Counted from the first letter of the stretch, positions 26,982 through 36,823 are shown. The stretch: 64,000 bases of DNA from Desulfoluna sp942491485 (GCA_942491485.1 CALOAX010000011.1:248001-312000); one strand, 5' to 3'. The notes: generated by a model from the sequence alone, not told the origin. Program-made: numbers and translations.

Positions 26982-28400
26982 CTAAAAGTTGCTGGCAAGG
27001 TAGCCTTCCAGTTCATCCAGAAGATGCGCCTGGGCGTCGTCCAGGGGGACCTCGTTGCGAACCCGGGCGATCTCTTCCATGGCGGCTGCGGGGGTCAGGC
27101 GGGTGTCTCCCCGAAAGTCCTGCATGGGGGGGTCATCTTCCTGTGGGTGGACCTTGGCCATGTAGGTTTCAAAGGCCTCGAAGACCTCTTCGTCGGAAAA
27201 TTCCGGGTAGTTGCGGAAAAGAACGCGTGCGGCGAGCTCACGGACGTTGCCGGGGGCCATGGCCTGCATGGCTTCGGCCATCGCCTCTGGGCCTGCCCGG
27301 TGAAACTTGGCGCAGAAGGCTTCCTCGGCCTTGGAGAGAAACCCATTCTGATAAAGGGAGGTGTCCACGTCCAGGTTGGGAACATCCGGGTACCGGAACT
27401 CCCGGTGGTGGCGGACAATCCGCGCAAAGGCATCCGGGTTTTCGCTGAGCCAGGCAAGGTTCTCCTCAACACGGGCCAACCGCTCGGCAGAAAGACGCCC
27501 CACAAATCGTTCCAGGGGAGGCAGGATCACATTGGGTTCCCCGAGTCGTTTCCTGAGCACCCAGACGCGCCCTTCGATCTCCCCTTCGCCCGTGATGAGG
27601 TCTTCGTCATCGAGTCGCAACCAGAGGGTCTGGTTCTTGTAGGGAATGGACTCCCCAAGGTAGAGGACCGGTGCCTGGTAGAAGGCATCGGGACCGAACT
27701 TGCTCCCTGTCATGATCCCCCAGGTGTGTTGCCCCGCCGAGGAGACATGCTTCGGCGGCAACTTGCCCATGCGAAGCCCGTCCTCTTTCTTGTTGAAGTA
27801 ACCGGTGACGTACTCCCACATCTTCCCTTCGGCTGCAAAATTGCGAGCAAGGGCAAGGGTCGCCTCCACGTCCACCATGGCATCATGGGCCTGCCCTTCT
27901 GCCAGGGCATTGGCCTGGCTGAGCTTTTCCAGCTTCAACGTGGTTTTTCCGTTTTCCAGGCGCGGCCAGGTCAGCGTACCGGGCATGTAGAGATGATAAA
28001 GCACTGCCATGGGAAGCAGGTCCATGCGGGAGCAGCCGTTGGCCCACTGATGTGTATAGGGGGAAAGCAGGTTGCGGTGAAAGGCGAACCGAAGAAATTC
28101 GTCATCAAAGCCAAGGGTGTTGTACCCCAGTGAAATCGTCCCTTCCCGGTTCATCAGGGCATGGATGTGCCGGACCGCCTCGTATTCACAGATCCCCTCC
28201 ATGCACGTTTCAATGCCGATACGGTGGGTAATGGTTGCCATGGGGGACGGCACCACATCGGGCCGCAAGGAAACGGTTATATTATAACGTTCCAGCTCAT
28301 TAAGCTGCATATCCGTCCGGATGGCCGCAAACTGAAGGATCTGGTCAAAGGATTTATTCAGGCCGGTTGTTTCGATGTCGTAGAATAGATAGCTCTTCAT
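26982..28400 (-). CDS. sbcB: Exodeoxyribonuclease I
   Basis: 472 aa from ATG 28400 with AAGGGGAGTTT upstream (a frame extension to 28421 lacks a site). The N-terminal DnaQ-type exonuclease has YLFYDIETTGLNKSFDQILQ at the start (first acidic pair), SLGYNTLGFDDEFLRFAFHR and AEGQAHDAMVDVEATLALAR (final catalytic His/Asp), the DEDDh set. The middle and end correspond to the SH3-like and helical extensions of ExoI. Length matches E. coli SbcB (about 475). It degrades single-stranded DNA 3' to 5' in recombination and mismatch repair. It is a single gene bracketed by repeats and a terminator. Confidence 0.93.
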   Translation of the reverse strand: MKSYLFYDIETTGLNKSFDQILQFAAIRTDMQLNELERYNITVSLRPDVVPSPMATITHRIGIETCMEGICEYEAVRHIHALMNREGTISLGYNTLGFDDEFLRFAFHRNLLSPYTHQWANGCSRMDLLPMAVLYHLYMPGTLTWPRLENGKTTLKLEKLSQANALAEGQAHDAMVDVEATLALARNFAAEGKMWEYVTGYFNKKEDGLRMGKLPPKHVSSAGQHTWGIMTGSKFGPDAFYQAPVLYLGESIPYKNQTLWLRLDDEDLITGEGEIEGRVWVLRKRLGEPNVILPPLERFVGRLSAERLARVEENLAWLSENPDAFARIVRHHREFRYPDVPNLDVDTSLYQNGFLSKAEEAFCAKFHRAGPEAMAEAMQAMAPGNVRELAARVLFRNYPEFSDEEVFEAFETYMAKVHPQEDDPPMQDFRGDTRLTPAAAMEEIARVRNEVPLDDAQAHLLDELEGYLASNF

Positions 28401-28473
28401 AAACTCCCCTTGGAAGGACACGACGTATTGGATGATGCCTGCGCATCAACATATGTTTGCAGGTATGCACAAA

Positions 28474-28502
28474 GGGGGACCAGACCCGTTTGTCTGTCCC
28501 CC
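28474..28502 (-). terminator. Terminator of the HD-GYP regulator gene
   Basis: GGGGGAC(C)AGAC pairs with GTCTGTCCCCC (11 pairs, one bulged C, 6-base loop), about 90 bases after the stop at 28594. Only a short T-run (TTT) follows on the minus strand; on the plus strand TTTT follows. Confidence 0.6.
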
Positions 28503-28593
28503 TTTTCCATCATGATTGGCACATGTTTTCATACACCGGGCGGCGGCTCATGTAAACCGGTATTGACGCCACGCCCCAACGGGAAGCTCACCG

Positions 28594-29679
28594 TTAGCCG
28601 GCCTCCTTTTTGAAACTCTCTTCGTCGTGGTCCTCTGCGCGAATGGTGGCAACAATGCGTTTGAGTTCCGGTTCAAGGCCCACAAACAGGTCCGCCAACC
28701 AGGGGTCAAACTGCCGGCCGGCCCACTCGGAGATCTCGGCCAGGGCATCGTCCACGGACCACGCTTTTTTGTATGGTCTCTCTGAGACAAGGGCATCGAA
28801 AACGTCACAGATACAGACAATCCGCCCGTGGAGAGGAATCTCCTCCCCCTTCAACCCCTTGGAGTAACCGGTTCCATCCCACCGCTCATGGTGGGTCAAC
28901 GCGATCTCTTCCGCCATGCGAAGCAGTCGCGATTTGCTTCCCGACAACAGCATGCCACCTATCTCGGAGTGACGCTTCATCGCCTTCCACTCGTCATCCG
29001 TCAAGGCCCCCGGCTTGAGGAGAATGGAATCGGAAATACCGATTTTGCCGGCATCATGCATGGTGCTTGCCAGGGCAATAATCTCAATATCTTCATGGGG
29101 CAACCCTGCGGCTCGACCCAGAAGGCGGCAATAATCGGAAATGCGCTGCACGTGATGTCCCGTGGCCTCATCCCTGTATTCCGATGCAAGACCCAGGCGA
29201 TTGATGATCTCCAGCTGGGTCTCCTCCAACTCACGGGTTCGCTCCCGGACGATCTCCTCCAGGGCAATGTTCTGCTGCTTCAAGGCCTCCTGAGCCGTCA
29301 CCAGGGTCAGGTGAGTCAACACACGTGCCTTTACTTCGGCGATATCGAAGGGCTTGGTGATGTAATCCACCGCACCGTACTCAAAGCCCCGGGTTTTGTC
29401 CTCAGGCCTGTCCATGGCGGTGATGAAGATGATGGGAATGCCTGCCGTCTCCGGGTCATGTTTGAGGCGTCGGCACACCTCGAACCCGTCAAGCTCCGGC
29501 ATCATGACATCCAGCAGAATCAGGTCCACCTCGTTTCGGTGAACATAATCAAGGGCCCGCAGCCCGCTCATGGCCACCCCCAGCTTGAAGGAATCCCTGA
29601 GGGCATGCACCAGAATATCGATGTTGGCCTTGGTATCATCCACCAACAGCACTCTACAGTCTCTCAAATCCTCAGTCAT
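28594..29679 (-). CDS. Response regulator with HD-GYP output (c-di-GMP phosphodiesterase type)
   Basis: 361 aa from ATG 29679. Receiver domain, residues about 8-125: VLLVDDTKANIDILVHALRD, LILLDVMMPELDGFEV (phospho-acceptor Asp), IIFITAMD, DYITKPFD. A coiled linker (ALEEIVRERTRELEETQ) leads to an HD-GYP domain: GHHVQRISDYCRLLG, HDAGKIGISDSILLKPG, KRHSEIGGMLL, THHERWDGTGYSKGLKG, ICDVFDALVSERPYKK. HD and GTGY signatures are complete, so hydrolysis of cyclic di-GMP is likely. It follows the hybrid kinase gene by 57 bases on the same strand and is probably its partner. Confidence 0.93.
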   Translation of the reverse strand: MTEDLRDCRVLLVDDTKANIDILVHALRDSFKLGVAMSGLRALDYVHRNEVDLILLDVMMPELDGFEVCRRLKHDPETAGIPIIFITAMDRPEDKTRGFEYGAVDYITKPFDIAEVKARVLTHLTLVTAQEALKQQNIALEEIVRERTRELEETQLEIINRLGLASEYRDEATGHHVQRISDYCRLLGRAAGLPHEDIEIIALASTMHDAGKIGISDSILLKPGALTDDEWKAMKRHSEIGGMLLSGSKSRLLRMAEEIALTHHERWDGTGYSKGLKGEEIPLHGRIVCICDVFDALVSERPYKKAWSVDDALAEISEWAGRQFDPWLADLFVGLEPELKRIVATIRAEDHDEESFKKEAG

Positions 29680-29736
29680 CTTCAACACCTGCTGCAATCG
29701 TTTGAGTGTACCGAAAACATTCCGATGCCATTTGCC

Positions 29737-32700
29737 TTATGACTCTCCAAAAGCACGCTTCAACTGTTTTCCGAGACGTTTCAAGGTTCCTTCTGCCCGT
29801 TGGAAGCTGTAATCCATGACTTCCAGCTCAAGGCTCTTGGTCAAGCGTTCACACTCCGGCCCCGCGTCGTGAAACGAAATCCGTTCCATCATTTCATCAA
29901 AGAGGCGGGCAGACTCCACCGGATCCGATTCTTCAAGGCTTTTACCAAGTTTCTCAAGCAATGAGAACATTTTTTCCGGGTCCATGGCTGGCATGGACTC
30001 CCACGGCGTCCCTTGAATTCTCTTGCCATCCAGAAGACCGTGGGCCGATGACGCCACCTCAAGCAGGGACTCTTCAAGAAGGGAGAGCAGCTCCTGACAC
30101 CGTGCTCCATCGCAATCCAGCGCCGCCTCTTTCATGGCCTCGGCCCAGGATGCCACATGGATCACGCTGACTGCCGTCGCCTCTTGACACAGACGATCCA
30201 GCCCGTCCGCCATGGCGTCATACGCCTCATGTTCCATGTGATGCCGCATCACGGTACCGGTCTGGCCGTGTGCCTCCAGAAACCGGGTCAGGGAGTCGCC
30301 ATACATTCCCCACTCCCCTTGCGTGGATGCCAGCCCTTCCGACACATTGATCCCCGGAAGCATGTACTGGGTTTCCAACGACTCGGAAACCGTGTCCGTC
30401 TCCTCAATGCAGGCGTACTGGCCCTGAAAGCCATCAATGTTGCGCCTGATGGCGGCAAAAAGCTCGTTTCGGTCAATGGGCTTGGGCACGTAATCGTTCA
30501 TTCCTGCAGCAATACACCGCTCCCTGTCGCCATACATGGCGTGTGCCGTCATGGCAATGATGGGCAGGTCCTCTTTGTGCAACTCTTTGCGGATGTGGCG
30601 TGCCGCCTCAAGCCCATCCATCTCCGGCATCTGCACGTCCATCAACACGGCATCATAGATATTTTTCGACCGAAGTGTCTCGACGGCCTCCAGGCCGTTT
30701 TCCGCGGTGGTAACCGAGATTCCGGCAGACTTCAGAATCTCCATGGCCACCATCTGGTTGATGGCGTTGTCTTCCACAAGGAGGATCTTCAAGTTCTCAA
30801 ATTCACTGTCAGAGACCAGCCCCCTGGAGACATGGGACCGTCTCACCGCTTTAAAGCCAAACAACTCCATGATGGTATCAAAGAGAATCGACTGCTTGAT
30901 GGGCTTCATCAAAAAGCCATCGGACCCCGCTTCTTTGGCCCGCTCCACCTCCTGGTCCCTGACATAGGCACTGATACAGATCACAGCCGGTGAGTGCTCT
31001 CCCGACTGGCTCTTAATCTGAGCCACGGCATCGATGCCATCCATGTTCGGCAGCCGGATATCCATGATGACGAGAGCAAAGGGATCCTTTGCCAGGCTGC
31101 GCTGGTGAAGCTCCAGAGCCAGCTCCGCCGTGTTGGCCATCTCCGTCCGGAACCCGAAGGCCTCCATGTACCTTTTAAGAATCATCAGGGTGGAGGGGTT
31201 GTCATCCACCACGAGCACCTTGTTGCCCTGGAGATTCGGGGGAAGGGCCATGTCCGTGTGCCGGCTCTCACCGGGCATGAGCTTGACTTCCATGGTGAAC
31301 TGAAATGTGCTTCCCCGTCCCGGCTCGCTCTCCACCCAGATGTCCCCGTCGAGCATGTTGACAATTTTTCTGCAAATGGCCAATCCAAGGCCAGTGCCCC
31401 CATACTTGCGCGTGGTGGATCCGTCCGCCTGGGCAAAGGCGTCAAAGAGATGGGTCATGTTGTCGGAGTCGATGCCGATGCCCGTGTCCCGGACAGCCAC
31501 ATGCAATTTTGCAACCTTCAGGTCCACATACTGCGTTTGAACGGAGAGGCAGATCTCACCCCTGTTGGTGAATTTAAAGGCATTTGCCGTGAGGTTGGCC
31601 AGGACCTGACGCAGGCGTAAGGGGTCAGAAATCACCTTTCGCGGCACGTCGTCGGCGATATCGATAATCAGCTCCAGTTCTTTGTCCATGCTCTTTTCAA
31701 GAAACATATCGGCCACTTCTTCAACCACATCCCGAATCACCATGGGAATCTTTTCCAAGTCGAGCTTGCCTGCGTCAATCTTGGAAAAATCAAGGATATC
31801 GTTGATGAGCTCCAGCAGGGACCGCGAGGAGGAACGCACGATGTTGACGTACTCTTTCTGTTTCTGGGAGAGGTCGGTCCCGAGCACAAGATCGCACATA
31901 CCGATGATCGCATTCATGGGCGTGCGAATTTCATGGCTCATGTTGGCGAGGAACTGGCTTTTGGCATGGCCTGATGCGTCGGCTTCGTCCTTGGCAATTT
32001 TCAGCTGCCTGTTGGCCTCCATCAACTCCGCGGTCCGTTCCTCCACGCGGCGTTCCAACTCATCATGGGCCTCCTTCAACGCCCTTTCCGCCTGCTTTCG
32101 CAGGGAGATGTCAATAACCGACGCCACGCTGCGCCGGGCCCCGTGGTCGTAGTTGACCTCGGCAAAGACATCGATCACCTCTCCACTTTTACGTACCAAC
32201 CTGAACTCATACTCACGGGGAGGCTCCTGGCCGTTCTGCACCCGCGACTTATGCTCATGGCGCATGCGCTTGAGGTCACTGGCTTCCACAAACTCAATCC
32301 ACCGCACCTTGCCTTCAATTTCATGGCGTTTGAACCCGGTTATCTTTTCAAACCGGGCATTGGCCTGCGAGATAATGAGGTTGTCTTCCACAATGATGGC
32401 CCCACCACCCGTGTTCTCAAAGATACTCCGATATTTTTCCTCACTGTGGGCCAGCGCCTCGGTACGGCGAATGGTCTCATGCCTGAACGATTCAATACGG
32501 AAGATAAACTTGTAGACATACCAGATAATAACGGTGCAGAAGAAAAGGAGAAAATACTCCATGGAGTGGAACTGACCACAGGCATAGCGAATGCCAACGG
32601 AGAGTGGAGCCATGAACAACGTGGCCGCTGCAAGTAACTGGAAGGCTCGGATGCCGTATTGAATGGCATTGCCGACAATCACGATGACCGTATAGAGCAT

Positions 32701-33021
32701 CAAAGGCGGTGGAATGGTGGGATCATAAAGCCAAACAAGCCAGGCAAGACCGAGATCGGCAAAAATCGTGGCACGAACAAGACCCCAGGTGGGGCCCTGC
32801 TCCCGGAGGAAAAAAAACAGGATCCCCTGGAAAAGGACATAGGCAGAGACAAACGCCAGGGCTATGGCAGGGGAGATAATCGCGGAAGGGGGGGCTGCGG
32901 ACCAGTAGACGGCCCAGAACAACAGAAGTGACGCACGAATAAAATACTGAAGGCCAGGAACCGGCCTCCTGCGCCCCCATTCAGAAACAGGAGCATCAAG
33001 GTCATTGTGTTTTATATGCAT
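29737..33021 (-). CDS. Hybrid sensor histidine kinase with two receivers and a degenerate Hpt-like tail
   Basis: 1094 aa. Domains in order: five or six membrane helices (residues about 25-175); PAS (about 195-310, EEKYRSIFENTGGGAIIVED); coiled linker; HisKA with H363 (FLANMSHEIRTPMNAIIGM); HATPase with TGIGIDSDN and YGGTGLGLAI; receiver 1 with D654 (VIMDIRLPNMDG); receiver 2 with D795 (VLMDVQMPEMDG); then a helical tail of about 220 residues where an Hpt domain is expected. I find no HxLKG phosphotransfer motif there; the nearest text is VIHVASWAEAMKEAAL. No periplasmic sensor domain, so sensing may be membrane or PAS based. It is likely in one operon with the HD-GYP regulator. Confidence 0.93.
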   Translation of the reverse strand: MHIKHNDLDAPVSEWGRRRPVPGLQYFIRASLLLFWAVYWSAAPPSAIISPAIALAFVSAYVLFQGILFFFLREQGPTWGLVRATIFADLGLAWLVWLYDPTIPPPLMLYTVIVIVGNAIQYGIRAFQLLAAATLFMAPLSVGIRYACGQFHSMEYFLLFFCTVIIWYVYKFIFRIESFRHETIRRTEALAHSEEKYRSIFENTGGGAIIVEDNLIISQANARFEKITGFKRHEIEGKVRWIEFVEASDLKRMRHEHKSRVQNGQEPPREYEFRLVRKSGEVIDVFAEVNYDHGARRSVASVIDISLRKQAERALKEAHDELERRVEERTAELMEANRQLKIAKDEADASGHAKSQFLANMSHEIRTPMNAIIGMCDLVLGTDLSQKQKEYVNIVRSSSRSLLELINDILDFSKIDAGKLDLEKIPMVIRDVVEEVADMFLEKSMDKELELIIDIADDVPRKVISDPLRLRQVLANLTANAFKFTNRGEICLSVQTQYVDLKVAKLHVAVRDTGIGIDSDNMTHLFDAFAQADGSTTRKYGGTGLGLAICRKIVNMLDGDIWVESEPGRGSTFQFTMEVKLMPGESRHTDMALPPNLQGNKVLVVDDNPSTLMILKRYMEAFGFRTEMANTAELALELHQRSLAKDPFALVIMDIRLPNMDGIDAVAQIKSQSGEHSPAVICISAYVRDQEVERAKEAGSDGFLMKPIKQSILFDTIMELFGFKAVRRSHVSRGLVSDSEFENLKILLVEDNAINQMVAMEILKSAGISVTTAENGLEAVETLRSKNIYDAVLMDVQMPEMDGLEAARHIRKELHKEDLPIIAMTAHAMYGDRERCIAAGMNDYVPKPIDRNELFAAIRRNIDGFQGQYACIEETDTVSESLETQYMLPGINVSEGLASTQGEWGMYGDSLTRFLEAHGQTGTVMRHHMEHEAYDAMADGLDRLCQEATAVSVIHVASWAEAMKEAALDCDGARCQELLSLLEESLLEVASSAHGLLDGKRIQGTPWESMPAMDPEKMFSLLEKLGKSLEESDPVESARLFDEMMERISFHDAGPECERLTKSLELEVMDYSFQRAEGTLKRLGKQLKRAFGES

Positions 33022-33279
33022 ACCGTCAGTCGGGTCTCGGAGATGGGCCGATTAAGGCACGTTAACATTGTTTACCCACACTAACACACCAACTCGCAAA
33101 ATTTCAAACAATCCTCTGCATCGAATCATTTTTATCAAAAACGTAACAATACATCGATTGTATTATTGAACAATACTATTCTTAGTGAACATACATCACC
33201 AAGTCAACCCACTTCCCTTTTCAGGCCCATTTTTATTGCACATTCCGCACATACCCGGCATGAAAATGCCGTTCCGCCA
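33022..33279 (-). promoter_or_regulatory. AT-rich promoter region of the hybrid kinase with inverted repeat
   Basis: 258 bases without a gene, clearly more AT-rich than the neighbours. Contains the inverted repeat AATACA-TCGAT-TGTATT (33148-33164), a plausible binding site. Placement upstream of the hybrid kinase start fits a promoter; I could not fix -35 and -10 hexamers. Confidence 0.4.
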
Positions 33280-34917
33280 TCACAGAGAAGGGGCCCCTTT
33301 ACCGGGAGAGCCTCCCGCGGGCCGCATGGCGACACGGAAGCCAAGACTGCTGTACCGAAGCCCTTCATGCACGATTCTCCGGGTCTCCAGGGTACACTTG
33401 CCGGAGCTTTGGTTCCAGCTGCCACCCCGAATCACCTTTTCACGCACCCCCACGCCCCTGTCACTGAAACAAGCCGCAATCTCACGGCACCACTCCTGAA
33501 CATTGCCGCACATATCATAGAGCCCGTAAAAGTTTGGCTTCTTCTCCGCCACAGGATGGGTGGAAAAATCGCTGTTGCCCAGATGCCATCCCAAGGCATC
33601 CAGGTTATCCCCACCGGCATAGAGGGCTTGCTCATCATTCCCCCGGGCCGCATAGAGCCACTCCCCTTCACTTGGAAGGAAAAAAAGCCAAGCCCCCCGA
33701 TAGGCTTCGGTAAGACGCTTGCAAAAGGCATCGGCCTCTTTCCAGGAGACCATCTCCACCGGCTGATCCGGTGATCTCGGAAAATGGGAGGGGTTGGTCC
33801 CCATGACCCGTCGCCACTGTGACTGGGTTACCGGGTGAATGCCCATATAAAAACCGGCAATCTCATCAGACCAGATGTGCCGGTCCCCCCGAAGGGTCAA
33901 TTTGCCGCTCTCCACCCAGTTCATGGCAAGCCCCGTGGCCTTTTCCACCCACACGGACGGAACCGCGGGCTTGATCAAAGGGGGTTCAGGGACGTCTTGA
34001 GATGCTGACGGAGGCTCGGCCACCGGCAGAGAAGAGAGCGCCTCGTCACCGTCCAGAATATCCTTCACCTCGGCAAAGGTTGACGGGCGCTCAGATCGTT
34101 CAAAAGCAAGGCAACGTGACACAGCATGGACCAGAGAAGCCGAAAGATCATTCCGGGAAAATGTGATGCCCTCGTCCCGAACCTTTCCGACCCGGTCGAT
34201 GAAATCCACATCTTCAAAGGGCAGGTGTCCTTCGCAAAGATAATAGATCACGAGCCCCAGGGAGTACACGCCTGAAATCACGTCTGATTTCTCACCCCTC
34301 AAAATAAGCTCAGGGGCCGACCAGTTGGGTGTAAATTGCGCGCCGGCATTGACAGATGAGACAGAGCTGACCCTCTTGAGCCCACCCAAATCGCCCATCA
34401 GGAGTCTTCCGTTATCGCCGACCAGAATGTTTGAGGGTTTAAAATCGGTCAAAAGAAAGGTTTCACCACTGGCCTGACTCAAACGGTCCATCATGGTGGT
34501 CAGATCTTCGGCATAGGACAGAATCGTCTGTGCACACAAGGGGTGCTCGCGCAGGATAAGATCCTGCAGGTTCTCCCGGCACAACTCCATGAGAATCACC
34601 AGAAATGCCTGGGCATAGCCGCTGGAAATCCGCTTATCCACAAGATGAAAATCATGGACCGTTACCACATCTGGTCCCTTCACCTTTTCGTAATAGCTGC
34701 AGACGGCGTGAAAATCCCGGGACACCTTGGAGTCCAGGTCAATATCGTTCCTGAAGAGGGTGGAGCGTTCCACATGAATGGGAACCACCTTCACCGCCCT
34801 TTCTTTGAGCCTGTCCTTTGCATGGTAGACGGAGCCGTGAATGCCCTGCCCCAGTTCACCAACAATTTCGTAGGTGGGGAGACACTTCTCTATGATCCCC
34901 TTCATTTTATCGAGCAT
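33280..34917 (-). CDS. Ser/Thr protein kinase fused to a formylglycine-generating-enzyme-type domain
   Basis: 545 aa from ATG 34917 (GGGGG just upstream). Kinase, residues about 15-290: glycine loop GELGQGIHGSVY, lysine RAVKVVP, catalytic loop TDFKPSNILV (HRD replaced by LTD but Asp, Lys and Asn kept), metal loop GDLGG in place of DFG, then APELILRGEKSDVISGVYSL. A Pro-rich linker follows, then an FGE-sulfatase (SUMF1) domain, about 320-540: FYMGIHPVTQSQWRRVMGTN, PVEMVSWKEADAFCKRL, FLPSEGEWLYAARG, DMCGNVQEWC, VIRGGSW, LGFRVAM. No membrane helix. Pairs with the PP2C phosphatase gene 60 bases upstream. The second domain is often a binding module rather than a sulfatase activator. Confidence 0.92.
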   Translation of the reverse strand: MLDKMKGIIEKCLPTYEIVGELGQGIHGSVYHAKDRLKERAVKVVPIHVERSTLFRNDIDLDSKVSRDFHAVCSYYEKVKGPDVVTVHDFHLVDKRISSGYAQAFLVILMELCRENLQDLILREHPLCAQTILSYAEDLTTMMDRLSQASGETFLLTDFKPSNILVGDNGRLLMGDLGGLKRVSSVSSVNAGAQFTPNWSAPELILRGEKSDVISGVYSLGLVIYYLCEGHLPFEDVDFIDRVGKVRDEGITFSRNDLSASLVHAVSRCLAFERSERPSTFAEVKDILDGDEALSSLPVAEPPSASQDVPEPPLIKPAVPSVWVEKATGLAMNWVESGKLTLRGDRHIWSDEIAGFYMGIHPVTQSQWRRVMGTNPSHFPRSPDQPVEMVSWKEADAFCKRLTEAYRGAWLFFLPSEGEWLYAARGNDEQALYAGGDNLDALGWHLGNSDFSTHPVAEKKPNFYGLYDMCGNVQEWCREIAACFSDRGVGVREKVIRGGSWNQSSGKCTLETRRIVHEGLRYSSLGFRVAMRPAGGSPGKGAPSL

Positions 34918-34977
34918 GAACCCCCGCCCCTGCATCCTCATTCAACCCAGCGTGCTGCATCCCGTTCCAAGCCCCCA

Positions 34978-35760
34978 TCATCCCGCCACGCGGGCAATGA
35001 TAAATGTGGTGTTGTCCTTCAGGGTTTTGCGCTTCAACTCTGTACGCAGTCGAGCGACACCTGTGATGGGGTTGGGTCCCAGAACCGTCTCCATCACCTG
35101 ATCCTCAATCAAATCGCTCACCCCGTCACTGCATAAAATGTAAGTATCTTCGGGCATGACATCAAACACCTTGTAATGAACGGGGGTGTGCCCCCAGAGT
35201 TCACTGAAGGCCGATCCGACACCGAAACTGACCACATTGCGGTAAGGATGAGTAAAGGCCTCGGTCTCAGAGATAACCCCCTTGTCAACCAGGGTCTGGA
35301 CATAAGAGTGGTCGTGGGAGCAGCGAAGAAGCGTCCCGCCCCGCATCAGGTAGACCCTGCTGTCGCCGGCGTTAAAAACAATGGCCCGGTGCTTTGTCAC
35401 CACCACACCGGCAATGGTGGTCCCGCTGTTCAGCGGAAGTTCGCCTTCGGCGGCCGTCTGGATCATATTGAGCAGGATGTCAATTCCCTCTGATGAGAGG
35501 GTCTGATGATTGAAGGACCGATTGAACTCATCCAGAACAAAGCGGCTGCAGATATCTCCGGCAGCGTGGCCACCCATGCCGTCACAGACACAAAAGGTAA
35601 GGTACTCAGCCTCATCCTCGGAATCAAGTTCCAGGCTGGGCTGCTGATATATTCGGGTGCCCACCAGCACGGCATCTTCCTGTCCGCCCCTGGGCCCGAT
35701 ATCCATATAGGTTCGGTTTTCAACCTTCACCCTGTTTTTCTCTCTGCTATCCCGACTCAT
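34978..35760 (-). CDS. PP2C-type Ser/Thr protein phosphatase
   Basis: 260 aa, complete PP2C motif set: GGQEDAVLVG (first metal Asp), CVCDGMGGHAAGD, GTTIAGVVV, FNAGDSRVYLMRGG, LCSDGVSDLI and LKDNTTFIIARV. Mn/Mg-dependent dephosphorylation of Ser/Thr. AAGGAAGGG lies upstream. It is transcribed just ahead of the kinase-FGE gene, so it probably reverses that kinase's action. From 35761 to 36048 I see no gene. Confidence 0.93.
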   Translation of the reverse strand: MSRDSREKNRVKVENRTYMDIGPRGGQEDAVLVGTRIYQQPSLELDSEDEAEYLTFCVCDGMGGHAAGDICSRFVLDEFNRSFNHQTLSSEGIDILLNMIQTAAEGELPLNSGTTIAGVVVTKHRAIVFNAGDSRVYLMRGGTLLRCSHDHSYVQTLVDKGVISETEAFTHPYRNVVSFGVGSAFSELWGHTPVHYKVFDVMPEDTYILCSDGVSDLIEDQVMETVLGPNPITGVARLRTELKRKTLKDNTTFIIARVAG

Positions 35761-36048
35761 TCAAAGGTCCCTTCCTTTAACGTCGTCCAGGTCCACGTTA
35801 CCGCTGTTGACATACTTAAAAATGACGTGTCTGTTGTTTACCAAGGCCACCATGGCGGATTATCAATGATTTACGCACACCCGTCACGGACAAGTCGCCC
35901 TTGGCACCTGGCCGAAACTGAGGCACGGAAGCGATGGCAAGCCCATCGTTTTTGATGGAATTATAACCGAAGATATGCCACTATGCGCCAAAAGGACAGC
36001 GTCGGGCCAGGACTCACGTGACGGGATTAACGGCAGACAAACGCCCCG

Positions 36049-36076
36049 TTGAACGCAGGTTGGTTCTATATATAAG
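36049..36076 (+). promoter_or_regulatory. Putative promoter of darP
   Basis: TTGAAC (36049-36054), 16-bp spacer, TATAAG (36071-36076). The predicted start of transcription (about 36083) falls at the upstream ATG, which favours ATG 36107 as the coding start. Confidence 0.45.
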
Positions 36077-36106
36077 ATCATCATGGGAAATGTAGCAAGA
36101 ACTATT

Positions 36107-36610
36107 ATGGACACAGAAAACAGATCCGACATCTACAAAAGCCGAACCCAAATCAAGAAAGAGTCTGAAGAACTCCAAAAGTTGGGTGAGCGCCTCATTA
36201 AACTCACACCGGGCCAGCTAAAAAACATCGACATCCCGGACGAATTGCGCAAAGCCATCACGGATGCCCGGCAGATCTCCGCCCGCAAAGCCGCCCACCG
36301 GAACCGACAGTTCATCGGAGCCCTGATGCGTGAATGTGACCCGGAACCTATCTTAGAAGCCCTCGAAAAGCTGGAAGCCGGACTCTCCATATCTCCCAGG
36401 CGCGAGGCCCCCGTTGTGAGCCCCTGGGTCGAAGCCATCCTTGAAAACGACGAAGCCATCGAGTCTTTCCTCACCGAGCACCCTTCCGGTGACCGGCAAC
36501 GAATCAGGCAGCTGAAGCGAAACGCCCTTAAAAAAAGGCCCAGCGCGCCCGCAGGAAAGGAATTCAAAGATCTCGCTGCCTGTATCCAGGAAGTACTTAA
36601 CAGATCGTAG
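36107..36610 (+). CDS. darP: DarP/YjgA-family ribosome biogenesis factor
   Basis: 167 aa from ATG 36107; ATG 36083 is a possible alternative, see the promoter entry. Family pattern: SRTQIKKESEELQKLGERLI, KLTPGQLKNIDIPDELRKAI, DARQISARKAAHRNRQFIGA, LMRECDPEPI, and the C-terminal RQRIRQLKRNALKK. All helical and highly charged. In E. coli YjgA associates with late pre-50S particles and aids 23S rRNA peptidyl-transferase-centre maturation. Length close to the family norm (about 180). Confidence 0.88.
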   Translation: MDTENRSDIYKSRTQIKKESEELQKLGERLIKLTPGQLKNIDIPDELRKAITDARQISARKAAHRNRQFIGALMRECDPEPILEALEKLEAGLSISPRREAPVVSPWVEAILENDEAIESFLTEHPSGDRQRIRQLKRNALKKRPSAPAGKEFKDLAACIQEVLNRS

Positions 36611-36823
36611 TACGGCGAAACGACCGACCCCAAACGTTCCCGTCAAACGAACACCCCTGCAACACATCAAAACATAACAGCCTGACATGTGGGCGCTTTT
36701 CAATGCACGGCTCCCGCATGTCATTCCCCTTTCGTCTCCGATGTCCCACCTGAAAATAATCGTCCCCCCAAGAAATCTGTTGTAAAGTTCTCCTCTTCAT
36801 GGTTATTTAGAAGTAATTGATTT

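Noticed and set aside
27024..28133. 369-aa plus-strand open frame opposite exonuclease I
   Set aside because: Fully contained in sbcB on the other strand, with low-complexity His/Gly-rich text and no family signature.
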